Shown: positions 34,056 through 41,852 of the stretch, one piece after another
How positions within the stretch are numbered: position 1 is the first letter of the stretch
Layout: every line of letters starts with the position of its first letter
Assembly (NCBI RefSeq): GCF_000312365.2
Contig: NZ_HG003686.1
Location: forward strand, 371,366-435,365
DNA: 64,000 bases
Direction of reading: 5' to 3'
Source of the DNA: Anaerococcus provencensis
GTDB lineage: Bacteria > Bacillota > Clostridia > Tissierellales > Peptoniphilaceae
The notes under the pieces: model-generated
The model's database searches: none
What the model saw: only the letters and a program-made list of their open reading frames with translations
Told to the model about the DNA's origin: nothing
Translations under genes and position numbers: made by a program

Positions 34056-35123
34056 ATGATAGAGATTCAAGATTTGAAGAAAGTTTACGAAAATGGATTT
34101 GAAGCCTTAAAGGATATTGATCTAGAGATACCTGACGGTGCCCTTGTGACCTTGCTTGGTCCTTCGGGTTGTGGCAAATCTACTATTTTAAATATTATAG
34201 CAGGAATCCTAGATCCAACTGGCGGAGATATTTTATTTGACGGCCAGTCTATAATAAACAAACACCCAAAAGATAGGAATATTGGCATGGTCTTTCAAAA
34301 CTACGCCCTATATCCCCATATGACAGTACTGGAAAATATTACTTTTCCCCTAACAGTTGGAGATAATAAGATTAGCCAAAAAGAAGCAAACAAGGTTGCT
34401 GAAAAATACATGGACCTTACTTATATCAAGGAGTACAAGGACAAAAAACCAGCCCAACTTTCTGGTGGCCAACAGCAAAGAGTTGCCATTGCTCGTGCCC
34501 TAGTCCAAAATCCAAAGACTCTTTTGATGGACGAACCCCTATCAAATCTCGATGCTAGACTAAGGTTATCTATTCGTGAAGAGATTAGAAGTATTGTAAA
34601 AGATGTTGGAGTCACAACAATATTTGTAACTCACGACCAGGAAGAGGCCCTATCAATTTCTGATTATATAGCCCTAATAGATGAGGGAGTCATCCAACAA
34701 TATGATATCCCACAAAACTTATACTTGGAACCTGCCAATCTTTTTGTGGCCAAATTTATAGGGAACCCAATTATAAACACCTACGATATGAAATATCAAG
34801 ATGGCAAGCTAATATCAAAAGATTTTTCCTTAGATATATTAGACTTTGATCATGGTAGATTCAAGGAAGAACTTAAGAAGGAAACTTATACCATAGGTAT
34901 CAGACCAGAGCATTTCAAATTTGATGACAATGGCATAAGTGTAAAAGTCGAAAACATAGAAATGATAGGTAGGTATATGATCTTGCACTTTAATTTAAAT
35001 GGCATTCCATCAAGGATGATAGCCGATTCTAAGCTAAAAATTGAAAAGGATGATATTATAAAAATTGCCATAGATTATTCATCAGTCTACCTATTTGAAG
35101 AAGATGGAAAGAGAGTTTACTAA
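34056..35123 (+). CDS. ugpC: ABC transporter ATP-binding protein (UgpC/MalK type)
   Basis: A 355-residue ATPase: Walker A GPSGCGKST, Q-loop FQNYALYPHMTV, signature LSGGQQQRVAIARAL, Walker B TLLMDEPLSNLDARLR, H-loop VTHDQEEAL, then a TOBE domain (GIRPEHFKF). It is the first gene of a four-gene importer whose binding protein resembles UgpB. Its stop overlaps the start of the first permease. The UgpC name follows the operon context; MalK-type ATPases can be shared between systems. Confidence 0.88.
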   Translation: MIEIQDLKKVYENGFEALKDIDLEIPDGALVTLLGPSGCGKSTILNIIAGILDPTGGDILFDGQSIINKHPKDRNIGMVFQNYALYPHMTVLENITFPLTVGDNKISQKEANKVAEKYMDLTYIKEYKDKKPAQLSGGQQQRVAIARALVQNPKTLLMDEPLSNLDARLRLSIREEIRSIVKDVGVTTIFVTHDQEEALSISDYIALIDEGVIQQYDIPQNLYLEPANLFVAKFIGNPIINTYDMKYQDGKLISKDFSLDILDFDHGRFKEELKKETYTIGIRPEHFKFDDNGISVKVENIEMIGRYMILHFNLNGIPSRMIADSKLKIEKDDIIKIAIDYSSVYLFEEDGKRVY

Positions 35124-36007
35124 TGAAAGGGAAAGGATCTTACAGGGCGGAAAACTCGCCTAGAGCTTGGCTCTACCTACTGCCAGCCATAATTTTCATA
35201 GGGATTTTTACTATCTACCCACTTTTTAGGACCTTTTTTATGTCCCTTGAGTCCAATAGTATCCTAGATCCCAAATTTATAGGTCTTTCAAACTATCCCA
35301 TAGTTTTAAGGGACCCGCAATTTAAGCTGGCTATGAAAAACACCTTTATCTACGCAGTAACCGTCGTGCCGATATCACTTATAATTTCAATGGTAATTGC
35401 CCTGATACTTTATGAGAAAGTAAAAGGATCTAAGTTTTTTGAAACAATATTTTTTATCCCTTACCTTACAAGTGTCATAGCAATAGGTATTGTCTTTAGA
35501 TACCTACTAAATGGCCAGTATGGATTCTTAAATTATTTTTTGGGATTTTTTGGCGTAGGGCCTTATGATTTCCTAAACAATAGAGACTATAATATGCCAG
35601 CTCTAATCATATTTGGAGTATGGAATGCCCTTGCCTTTAACATAATAGTAATTTTGGCGGGTCTTCGCGGGATCGATAAGAACTATTATAGGGTTGCTGA
35701 GACTTTTGGTGCAACAAAGAGCGAGCAGTTTTTTAGGATTACCTTGCCAGAGCTTAAGGAAATTATAACTTTCCTATTTTTGACAAGCTTTATCCAAGCA
35801 TTCAAGATATACGCTGGAGTCTTCGCCCTATTTAATGGCAAGGCAGGTGTTGGCAACAGGCTTGTTACAGCAGTTTTCTATATTTACAATAAGTTTTATG
35901 TAGAATATCGATATGGGCACGCCATGGCAGCAGCAGTTATTCTGTTCTTGATGCTTTTGGTTTTAACTTTTGCTCAGAGAAAGATCATAGAAAGGTTAAC
36001 AAAATAG
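35123..36007 (+). CDS. ugpA: ABC transporter permease (UgpA-like)
   Basis: A 294-residue membrane subunit with six predicted segments, starting with AWLYLLPAIIFIGIFTIYPL, the usual opening of MalF/UgpA permeases. The cytoplasmic EAA loop reads YYRVAETFGATKSEQFFRIT followed by LPELKE. It overlaps the ATPase gene by one base and lies 7 bases before the second permease. Confidence 0.88.
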   Translation: MKGKGSYRAENSPRAWLYLLPAIIFIGIFTIYPLFRTFFMSLESNSILDPKFIGLSNYPIVLRDPQFKLAMKNTFIYAVTVVPISLIISMVIALILYEKVKGSKFFETIFFIPYLTSVIAIGIVFRYLLNGQYGFLNYFLGFFGVGPYDFLNNRDYNMPALIIFGVWNALAFNIIVILAGLRGIDKNYYRVAETFGATKSEQFFRITLPELKEIITFLFLTSFIQAFKIYAGVFALFNGKAGVGNRLVTAVFYIYNKFYVEYRYGHAMAAAVILFLMLLVLTFAQRKIIERLTK

Positions 36008-36014
36008 GTGGCTT

Positions 36015-36833
36015 ATGAATAAAGTTTTAAAAGTAATTTCATATATTTTTATTATAATAATGGCTATTGTCACCCTATTTCCTTTCTTTTATATGATTTC
36101 ATCAGCTTTGATGACTTTCCAAGAAGTGACAGCCATACCTCCAAAGCTAATTCCAGAAAGTCCACAATTAGAAAACTTCAAAGAAGCTATGAAGGTGGCA
36201 CCTTTTGGCAGATATTTCCTAAATACAGTCTTTGTAACTGTCATAAATACTTTGGGAACACTTACTACTACTACGCTTGCAGCCTTTGCGATTAATTTTT
36301 TGAACTTTAAACACAAAAATTGGATAGAAAATATTCTCCTATCCCTACTTATGATTCCCTTTGAAATCATAGTTTTTACCAATTTTAGAACCATTGCCAA
36401 GCTTTCACTCTTGGATAGCTATTGGGCCTTGATCTTGCCTTTCTTGGCAAGTGTCTTCTATATAATATATCTAAGACAGTTTTTAAGGTCTATACCAATG
36501 GATTATTACAATGCAGCTAAAGTTGACGGGGCAAGTGATTTTGAATTTATAAGAAGAGTTATGATTCCGCTTTCCAAATCAACCCTCTTTACCATTGGCC
36601 TACTAAATTTCATAGCTGGTTGGAATTCTTTCTTGTGGCCAATACTTGTAACAAATACAAAAAATATGAGGATGATAAGTAATGGTTTATCAGCCTTTGC
36701 AACCGAAGCAGGATCTTATATTCACTTGCAGATGGCAGCATCTACCATAACAATACTTCCTATATTGATCCTATATTTCATATTTAGAAAGCAAATATTG
36801 GAAGGAGTTGCCTATGGAGGTTTAAAAGGCTAG
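36015..36833 (+). CDS. ugpE: ABC transporter permease (UgpE-like)
   Basis: A 272-residue partner permease. IVTLFPFFYMISSALMTFQE and the EAA loop YYNAAKVDGASDFEFIRRVM followed by IPLSKS are typical of MalG/UgpE proteins. The C-terminus FRKQILEGVAYGGLKG is the family ending. A gap of 58 bases separates it from the binding-protein gene. Confidence 0.9.
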   Translation: MNKVLKVISYIFIIIMAIVTLFPFFYMISSALMTFQEVTAIPPKLIPESPQLENFKEAMKVAPFGRYFLNTVFVTVINTLGTLTTTTLAAFAINFLNFKHKNWIENILLSLLMIPFEIIVFTNFRTIAKLSLLDSYWALILPFLASVFYIIYLRQFLRSIPMDYYNAAKVDGASDFEFIRRVMIPLSKSTLFTIGLLNFIAGWNSFLWPILVTNTKNMRMISNGLSAFATEAGSYIHLQMAASTITILPILILYFIFRKQILEGVAYGGLKG

Positions 36834-36891
36834 CATTATTTTAATTAATGGGTATAAAAAAAGTGTAATGATAAGAAAAAAAGGAGATTTT

Positions 36892-38262
36892 ATGAAAAAG
36901 AAAGTTACTTCATTACTAATGAGCTTAATGCTCTCACTATTTGTTCTAACTGCTTGTGGCAACAATGGCCAAGAAGCTAAAGAACCTGCAGAAACCAATA
37001 CACAAACAGAAGAAACTGCAGAAAGTACAGAAGAAGAAAGTACTGACCAAGAGGCTGATACTGAAGAAGCCAAAGAAGAAGATGCGACAGATGATAACGC
37101 ATCTGGCGAAGCTACAGAAATAGTATTCTGGCATGCAATGGGTGGTGGACAAGGTGAAGCTTTGGAAAAATTGGTAAAACAATTTGAAGATGAAAATCCA
37201 AACATCAAAGTTAACCTACAAAACCAAGGTAACTACGGAGATTTAAACCAAATCTTAGTTGCAACTATGCAATCACCACAAGACTTACCAACCATTACTC
37301 AAGCATATCCTGACTGGATGTTACAATTTCAAAGTGCAGACCTTGTAACAGACCTTACAGATATGGTAAAGGGTGACAATGGCATCGAAGATTACGAAGA
37401 TATCCTTCCAGGTGTTCGTGAAGAAATCGAAGAAGATGGCAAGATTATGGGTCTTCCATTTAACAAATCTACAGAAGTTTTATGGTACAACAAAACTTTG
37501 TTTGACGAACTAGGACTTGAAGTACCAACAACTTATGAAGAACTAGAAGAAGTTTCTAAAAAGATTAAGGAAGAAAAAGACATACCAGGAGTTGGTTTCG
37601 ATTCACTTCCTAACTACTATGCAACATATATGCACAATAACGGCGTGGAAATGGATCAAGATCTTGATGTAGCGGGAGACGAATCAGTAGCAGCTGTAGA
37701 ATACTACCAAAAAGGTATCAAGGAAGGATACTTCAGGATAGCAGGAACTGACCAATATATGTCTGGCCCATTTGCCAATGAACAAGTAGGAGCTTACATC
37801 GGTTCAAACGCTGGTGAAGTTTATGTAAAAGATGGGGTAGAAGGCAAATTTGAATACGCAGCTGCACCTTATCCAGCAGAATCAAGTGTACAACAAGGTA
37901 CAAATATCTACATGTTTGAAAATGCAAGCGATGATCAAAAGAAAGCTGCTTTTGAATTTTTGAAATTCTTAGTATCAAAAGAAAGTCAAATTCAATTTGC
38001 TCTTGACACTGGATATATGCCAGCAAGAACAAGTGCTGTTGAAGATAGCAAGTATAAAGATAGTGACTCAGCTATAGCAAAAATTCTAGCTGATGCAACC
38101 AAAAACTTATATTCTAGACCACTTGCACCAGGCAGTCAACAAGCATATAACGACATAGGATCAACACTTGAACAAATCCTATCAAATCCAGATGCAGATA
38201 TTAAAGCAGAACTTGAAGCTTTTGCACCACAATATCAATCAGACTTTTCTGATGCAAACTAG
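36892..38262 (+). CDS. ugpB: Extracellular binding lipoprotein, UgpB-like
   Basis: A 456-residue lipoprotein; I choose ATG 36892 after AAGGAGAT. The signal peptide ends in the lipobox LTAC, followed by a long Glu/Thr/Ala-rich acidic linker (~50 residues) that probably spans the wall. The domain proper begins EIVFWHAMGGGQGEALEKLV, and GLPFNKSTEVLWYNKTLFDE matches the UgpB string for binding glycerol-3-phosphate, so glycerophosphate or a glycerophosphodiester is the best guess for the ligand. A maltose- or other sugar-binding role remains possible. Confidence 0.85.
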   Translation: MKKKVTSLLMSLMLSLFVLTACGNNGQEAKEPAETNTQTEETAESTEEESTDQEADTEEAKEEDATDDNASGEATEIVFWHAMGGGQGEALEKLVKQFEDENPNIKVNLQNQGNYGDLNQILVATMQSPQDLPTITQAYPDWMLQFQSADLVTDLTDMVKGDNGIEDYEDILPGVREEIEEDGKIMGLPFNKSTEVLWYNKTLFDELGLEVPTTYEELEEVSKKIKEEKDIPGVGFDSLPNYYATYMHNNGVEMDQDLDVAGDESVAAVEYYQKGIKEGYFRIAGTDQYMSGPFANEQVGAYIGSNAGEVYVKDGVEGKFEYAAAPYPAESSVQQGTNIYMFENASDDQKKAAFEFLKFLVSKESQIQFALDTGYMPARTSAVEDSKYKDSDSAIAKILADATKNLYSRPLAPGSQQAYNDIGSTLEQILSNPDADIKAELEAFAPQYQSDFSDAN

Positions 38263-38276
38263 GTAATAGTATTAAG

Positions 38277-38307
38277 ACTTCCAGGAAATTCCTGGGAGTT
38301 TTTTTAT
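38277..38307 (+). terminator. Intrinsic terminator after ugpB
   Basis: CCAGG-AAATT-CCTGG with flanking CT/AG pairs, then GAGTTTTTTT. A near copy (CCAGG-CTTAT-CCTGG-GAGTCTTTTTTT) lies at 38645, on the other side of the toxin locus. Confidence 0.85.
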
Positions 38308-38318
38308 TTAGAAAATAG

Positions 38319-38367
38319 TATAATATATTCGTTACTATCCCCAAATCTGGTAACAGAAAGGGGGTGA
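38319..38367 (+). promoter_or_regulatory. Toxin promoter -10 and self-masking 5' leader
   Basis: TATAAT at 38319-38324 lies inside AGTATAATATATTCG. In the short leader TCCCC (38338-38342) can pair with GGGGG (38360-38364), which is part of the ribosome site AAAGGGGGTGAG. A 5' stem that hides the ribosome site is a known feature of the fst mRNA of the par locus. Confidence 0.55.
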
Positions 38368-38374
38368 GTCCAGC

Positions 38375-38485
38375 ATGAAGGATCTATTTATAGACCTATT
38401 CTATTCTATTACAGTTTCTATCATGGCAGGAGTAATTAGTCACTACATCTGCAAACGGCTAGATAGAAGCGGTGAATATAACTAG
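38375..38485 (+). CDS. Fst-like small membrane toxin (type I toxin-antitoxin)
   Basis: A 36-residue peptide, MKDLFIDLFYSITVSIMAGV then ISHYICKRLDRSGEYN. It opens with MKDL like the enterococcal Fst toxin, has one hydrophobic span and ends in a short charged tail. ISHYICKRLD resembles the YYICKWLD motif of many tiny Firmicute membrane peptides. AAGGGGGTGAG precedes the ATG. The surrounding architecture (masked ribosome site, shared bidirectional terminator, convergent promoter, direct repeats) fits the par-type I system, in which the toxin inserts in the membrane unless its mRNA is blocked by antisense RNA. Confidence 0.75.
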   Translation: MKDLFIDLFYSITVSIMAGVISHYICKRLDRSGEYN

Positions 38486-38488
38486 CCT

Positions 38489-38522
38489 AAAAAAAGACTG
38501 GAGCAGCCACTCCAGTCTTTTT
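38489..38522. terminator. Bidirectional terminator shared by toxin mRNA and antisense RNA
   Basis: AAAAAGACTGGAG (38491-38503), loop CAGCCA, CTCCAGTCTTTTT (38510-38522): a perfect 13-bp inverted repeat with A and T tails that can end transcription from either side. Confidence 0.92.
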
Positions 38523-38558
38523 ATGCGTCCAACATGATTGAACTCTATTCTTTTAGTC
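38491..38558 (-). ncRNA. Predicted antitoxin RNA (RNA II-like)
   Basis: A minus-strand TATAAT lies at 38565-38570 (plus-strand ATTATA); the -35 region (TTGTTT-like) is weak. Transcription would start near 38558 and end at the shared terminator, giving an RNA of about 68 bases, close to the ~65 bases of par RNA II. It would contain the complement of the repeat at 38527-38537 and of the terminator stem. No expression evidence is available from sequence. Confidence 0.5.
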
Positions 38559-38644
38559 GATAACATTATACGTCCTAAACAAACAAAAAACAACCCTGCG
38601 TTAAATCCTATTTTTTGAGCTTATCTTAAATTTGAATTCGATTC

Positions 38645-38676
38645 AATTCCAGGCTTATCCTGGGAGTCTTTTTTTA
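38645..38676 (+). terminator. Second CCAGG-type terminator, downstream of toxin locus
   Basis: CCAGG (38649-38653), CTTAT, CCTGG (38659-38663), GAGTCTTTTTTT. Nearly the same as the ugpB terminator. The gap 38486-38822 holds the shared terminator, antisense RNA, this hairpin and the pepD promoter. Confidence 0.75.
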
Positions 38677-38744
38677 TGTTTATAAATAAAAGATACTAAC
38701 TATACATTTATGCGAAAATTTTGGAATAAATATTTCATAATGTG

Positions 38745-38772
38745 TTGACAAAAAATATACAACTGTTATACT
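38745..38772 (+). promoter_or_regulatory. Promoter of C69 dipeptidase gene
   Basis: TTGACA (38745-38750), 16-bp spacer, TATACT (38767-38772). GGGAGGA precedes the ATG at 38823. Confidence 0.7.
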
Positions 38773-38822
38773 TTTATTAGAACTATGAAAACGAAATCAT
38801 TAGTAGTTTTAAGGGAGGAAAA

Positions 38823-40601
38823 ATGAAAAAGTTTCATAAAATAATGAATATTGGTCTAGCATCAATGTTGGTATTCTCAATGACTACACCAGTATTTGCT
38901 TGTACAGGTCTATATGTAGGAAGTGAAGAGTCTGAAAACGGTAGTACATACTATGGTAGAAGTGAAGACTTATCAGACAACCAAACCAAAATCTTTGGTA
39001 TTTCCGAAGAAAAGAAATACGATAAAGGCACAATGTACAAGGATGCCGATGGTTTTGAAATGGAAATGCCAGAAGAAACTTACAAATATACCTATATAAG
39101 AGACTCAAACGAAGCAACTCCAGAACCAGTTGACCAAGACGGAAATGTAGTTGGCCAAGCTTATGGAGAAGTTGGTGTCAACGAACACGGTGTTGGAATG
39201 ACAGCAACAGTTTCCACATATTATAACGAAAAAGCAAAAGAAGCTGACCCACTAGTAGAAGGTGGATTTACAGAAGTTTCTCTACAAAGTGTAACTCTTG
39301 GTCAATCTAAAACTGCTAGAGAAGGTATAGAAAATATAGCAAAAATCATAGATGAACACGGAGCTGGCGAAAACAACTCCCTAATGATCGGTGATGGAAA
39401 TGAAGTTTGGCACATGGATATCCTATCTGGCCACCAATATATAGCTATCAAAATGCCAAAAGATAAGGTAGTTGTACAACCAAATATGTTCGTAATGAGA
39501 GGCGTTGACCTTAACGATACAGAAAATGTTATCTACTCAAAAGACCTTATGAACTTAGCTGAGAAAAACGGTTTCTTAGTAAAAGATGAAAATGGCAATA
39601 TTGATATTACAAGAACTTATGCAGCAGAAGTTGCAAAAGGAAGCGCAACAAGATATTGGCAAGGACTAAACTATATAGATCCTGAACTTACAAAAGATCT
39701 TAAAGTAGAAGATATCACAAACGATTCTGGCAACGTAGATATGTTTAGAGATGCTAACAGAAAGCTTACAACTCTTGAAGTTTTAAATATTCTAAAACAA
39801 AGAGGAATCGGAACACAATACGACTCTACAAAAGATAAAAATATTTATCCAATAGGCAACAAAAATCAAATGGAAGTTCACGTTCTAGAACAACGTAAAA
39901 ATATGCCAAAAGAACTTGCAACACTTCAATGGTTAGGAATCGCAGATGCATCATATACAATCTATGTTCCATACTATGCAGCAATGATTAACGATGTTCA
40001 CGAAAAATATAAGCCAGAAGTAACAAAAGTTGGTGATGACAACTTTAACGGCCTATTTAACGAACTAAACACTCTTGGTATGTCAAATTATGACCTTGAC
40101 CTAGATTCTGGTATGCAAGCTTATATAGAAAAAGTTCAACAATCAATAATCGACCAACAAAAAGATGTTGATGCACAAATGCTAAAACTTCTAAACGAAA
40201 ATCCAGAACTAGCTAGCCAAAAAGCAACAGATATATCAATAAATCTTGCAGATCAAGTATATAATATTATGTCCAAATTTAGAGACGAAGTAAAAGCTTA
40301 TATTGAAAATGGAGATCACAGCAAGCCATTTGCAGTAAGCGAAGAGCTTTTAGCTATGCTTCCAAACTACAAATTTGACAAAGATCAACAAGAAGCTATC
40401 AAAGAAATCGAAAAAGAAGTTACTGAAAAAGCAAAAAATACTAAACAAGGCCAACAAAAACAAACAAAGGCTGCAGTAACAAACAAAGAAGCTAGTACAA
40501 AGAACCCAAAAACAGGTATTATGGGAATTTCTAGTCTTGCTCTACTATTAGCAAGTTCAGCAAGCGCATTAGCTTACACAAATAAAAAAGAAGACAAATA
40601 A
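38823..40601 (+). CDS. pepD: Wall-anchored C69-family dipeptidase
   Basis: A 592-residue secreted cysteine peptidase. The signal peptide ends MTTPVFA and is followed at once by CTGLYVGSE; in family C69 a Cys freed at the N-terminus is the nucleophile. YYGRSEDLSDNQ, GVNEHGVGMTATVST and EVWHMDILSGHQYIAIKMP follow the PepD pattern. The C-terminus carries NPKTG, a hydrophobic segment and KKEDK, a variant LPXTG sorting signal, so the enzyme should sit on the wall and release amino acids from dipeptides outside the cell. Most C69 dipeptidases are soluble; the wall anchor is unusual. Confidence 0.9.
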   Translation: MKKFHKIMNIGLASMLVFSMTTPVFACTGLYVGSEESENGSTYYGRSEDLSDNQTKIFGISEEKKYDKGTMYKDADGFEMEMPEETYKYTYIRDSNEATPEPVDQDGNVVGQAYGEVGVNEHGVGMTATVSTYYNEKAKEADPLVEGGFTEVSLQSVTLGQSKTAREGIENIAKIIDEHGAGENNSLMIGDGNEVWHMDILSGHQYIAIKMPKDKVVVQPNMFVMRGVDLNDTENVIYSKDLMNLAEKNGFLVKDENGNIDITRTYAAEVAKGSATRYWQGLNYIDPELTKDLKVEDITNDSGNVDMFRDANRKLTTLEVLNILKQRGIGTQYDSTKDKNIYPIGNKNQMEVHVLEQRKNMPKELATLQWLGIADASYTIYVPYYAAMINDVHEKYKPEVTKVGDDNFNGLFNELNTLGMSNYDLDLDSGMQAYIEKVQQSIIDQQKDVDAQMLKLLNENPELASQKATDISINLADQVYNIMSKFRDEVKAYIENGDHSKPFAVSEELLAMLPNYKFDKDQQEAIKEIEKEVTEKAKNTKQGQQKQTKAAVTNKEASTKNPKTGIMGISSLALLLASSASALAYTNKKEDK

Positions 40602-40612
40602 TATAAGCTAAA

Positions 40613-40643
40613 GACTCCAGGAGAAACCCTGGAGCCTTTTTTT
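40613..40643 (+). terminator. Intrinsic terminator after pepD
   Basis: CTCCAGG (40615-40621), loop, CCTGGAG (40628-40634), then CCTTTTTTT. Confidence 0.9.
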
Positions 40644-40724
40644 GCAAAATTTTAGCTTGAAAATTTAATGGAGAATTGTAAAATAAGAATAAGAATCTAT
40701 TGATTCTATTTTTTAAAAAGAAAA

Positions 40725-40766
40725 GGTCAGAGATAGTCAAAAGGTCAGGCTTTTTTATTGACCTTT
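40725..40766 (+). promoter_or_regulatory. CtsR operator
   Basis: GGTCAGA-GAT-AGTCAAA (40725-40741) matches the CtsR tandem heptad A/GGTCAAA-N3-A/GGTCAAA. A third half-site GGTCAGG follows at 40743, and an inverted half-site TTGACC at 40758. The clp operon should therefore be repressed by its own first gene product and induced by heat or protein stress. I could not fix the promoter boxes. Confidence 0.75.
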
Positions 40767-40806
40767 AAATACGTAGAATAAGACACTTAAGAAAGATGGT
40801 GAATAT

Positions 40807-41268
40807 ATGGCAGGTCTTACATCTGATATAGAAAAATTTTTGAAGGCATTACTGGAAGAATCAACTGACGGTATGCTTGAGATTGGGAGAAATGATTTGG
40901 CCATGCAATTTGATTGTGCACCTAGTCAAATAAATTACGTTTTATCTACTAGATTTACCCCTCATAACGGGTATCTAATAGAAAGCAAACGTGGTGGCAA
41001 TGGATTTATAAAGATCATTACCATAGTTGAAGAAGATGATTATATATCTTATTTGATAAAAAATTTAAATGAACAAATGACAGAAGCAAGTGCTGATATT
41101 TTGTTCATGGACTTATATAAGAAAAAGTACTTTACTAGGGATGAATTTTTGATGGCAAAATATGCCACAAGTGACAAGGCACTTTCTATGATAGAAGCAA
41201 AAAGTAGAAATTACCTTAGGTCAGATATAATAAAAAACATTCTTTTGAGTGTACTAGCAAGGAGTTAA
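40807..41268 (+). CDS. ctsR: Transcriptional repressor CtsR
   Basis: A 153-residue repressor of class III heat-shock genes. The N-terminal winged helix-turn-helix reads LAMQFDCAPSQINYVLSTRF, and the glycine-rich wing ESKRGGNGFIKIITI corresponds to the conserved ESKRGGGGYIRI, whose Arg is the arginine-phosphorylation site in Bacillus. A helical C-terminal domain follows. First gene of the ctsR-mcsA-mcsB-clpC operon, 3 bases before mcsA. Confidence 0.93.
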   Translation: MAGLTSDIEKFLKALLEESTDGMLEIGRNDLAMQFDCAPSQINYVLSTRFTPHNGYLIESKRGGNGFIKIITIVEEDDYISYLIKNLNEQMTEASADILFMDLYKKKYFTRDEFLMAKYATSDKALSMIEAKSRNYLRSDIIKNILLSVLARS

Positions 41269-41270
41269 TT

Positions 41271-41852
41271 ATGAAATGTGAAAGATGCGGAAAAGACGCC
41301 AGTCTCAGTGTTAAGGCTATAGTAAATGGCTATGAACACAACTTCTACCTTTGTGAGGACTGTATAAAACACTATACAGAATTTACAGGAGAAGATGTTT
41401 CTGATGGGAAATTTCACAAAATCAACCTTAACAGTGCAAATTTAGAGTCCTTACTCCAACAATTTGTGCCTGGTTTAGATGATATTATAGATAATTATTA
41501 TGAATATAAATACAATTTGAACAACCACGCCTTTAGCTTTATGGAAGGCTTAAAGCAAAATACTTGTCCAAATTGTGGTAACTTAGAATCAAATATCAAG
41601 GCCGGAATCTTTGGTTGTAGCGAGTGCTACAAACTTTCTGATAAACTGACCAACAAGATTTTGAAAACTTATAATAACTTTGATACCTATACCGGCAAGA
41701 TGCCAAAGGCAGAAAGGGAGTTTAAGGAAGTAGCCCTAGAGATTAAAACTTTGCAAGAAAAACTCAAACAATCAGTAGAGACCGAAGACTACGAACAAGC
41801 AGCTGATCTAAAAGAACGCATAGATGACTTGAATATGAAGGTGAAAAGTTGA
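41271..41852 (+). CDS. mcsA: McsA, zinc-finger activator/adaptor
   Basis: A 193-residue protein with Cys pairs CERCGK and CEDC near the N-terminus and CPNCG and CSEC near residues 100-120, then a UVR motif (EDYEQAADLKERIDDLNMK). In Bacillus McsA binds and activates McsB and helps control CtsR and ClpC. The mcsB start overlaps its stop. In this window the partner McsB looks catalytically degenerate, so McsA may act mainly as a structural adaptor. Confidence 0.92.
   Translation: MKCERCGKDASLSVKAIVNGYEHNFYLCEDCIKHYTEFTGEDVSDGKFHKINLNSANLESLLQQFVPGLDDIIDNYYEYKYNLNNHAFSFMEGLKQNTCPNCGNLESNIKAGIFGCSECYKLSDKLTNKILKTYNNFDTYTGKMPKAEREFKEVALEIKTLQEKLKQSVETEDYEQAADLKERIDDLNMKVKS

Larger units (their letters stand above)
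38368..38537 (+). repeat. Direct repeat pair shared by toxin start and antitoxin RNA
   Basis: GTCCAGCATGA at 38368-38378 overlaps the toxin start codon; GTCCAACATGA at 38527-38537 lies beyond the terminator, inside the predicted antisense RNA. They match at 10 of 11 positions. In the par locus such repeats let the antitoxin RNA pair with the toxin start site. Confidence 0.65.
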
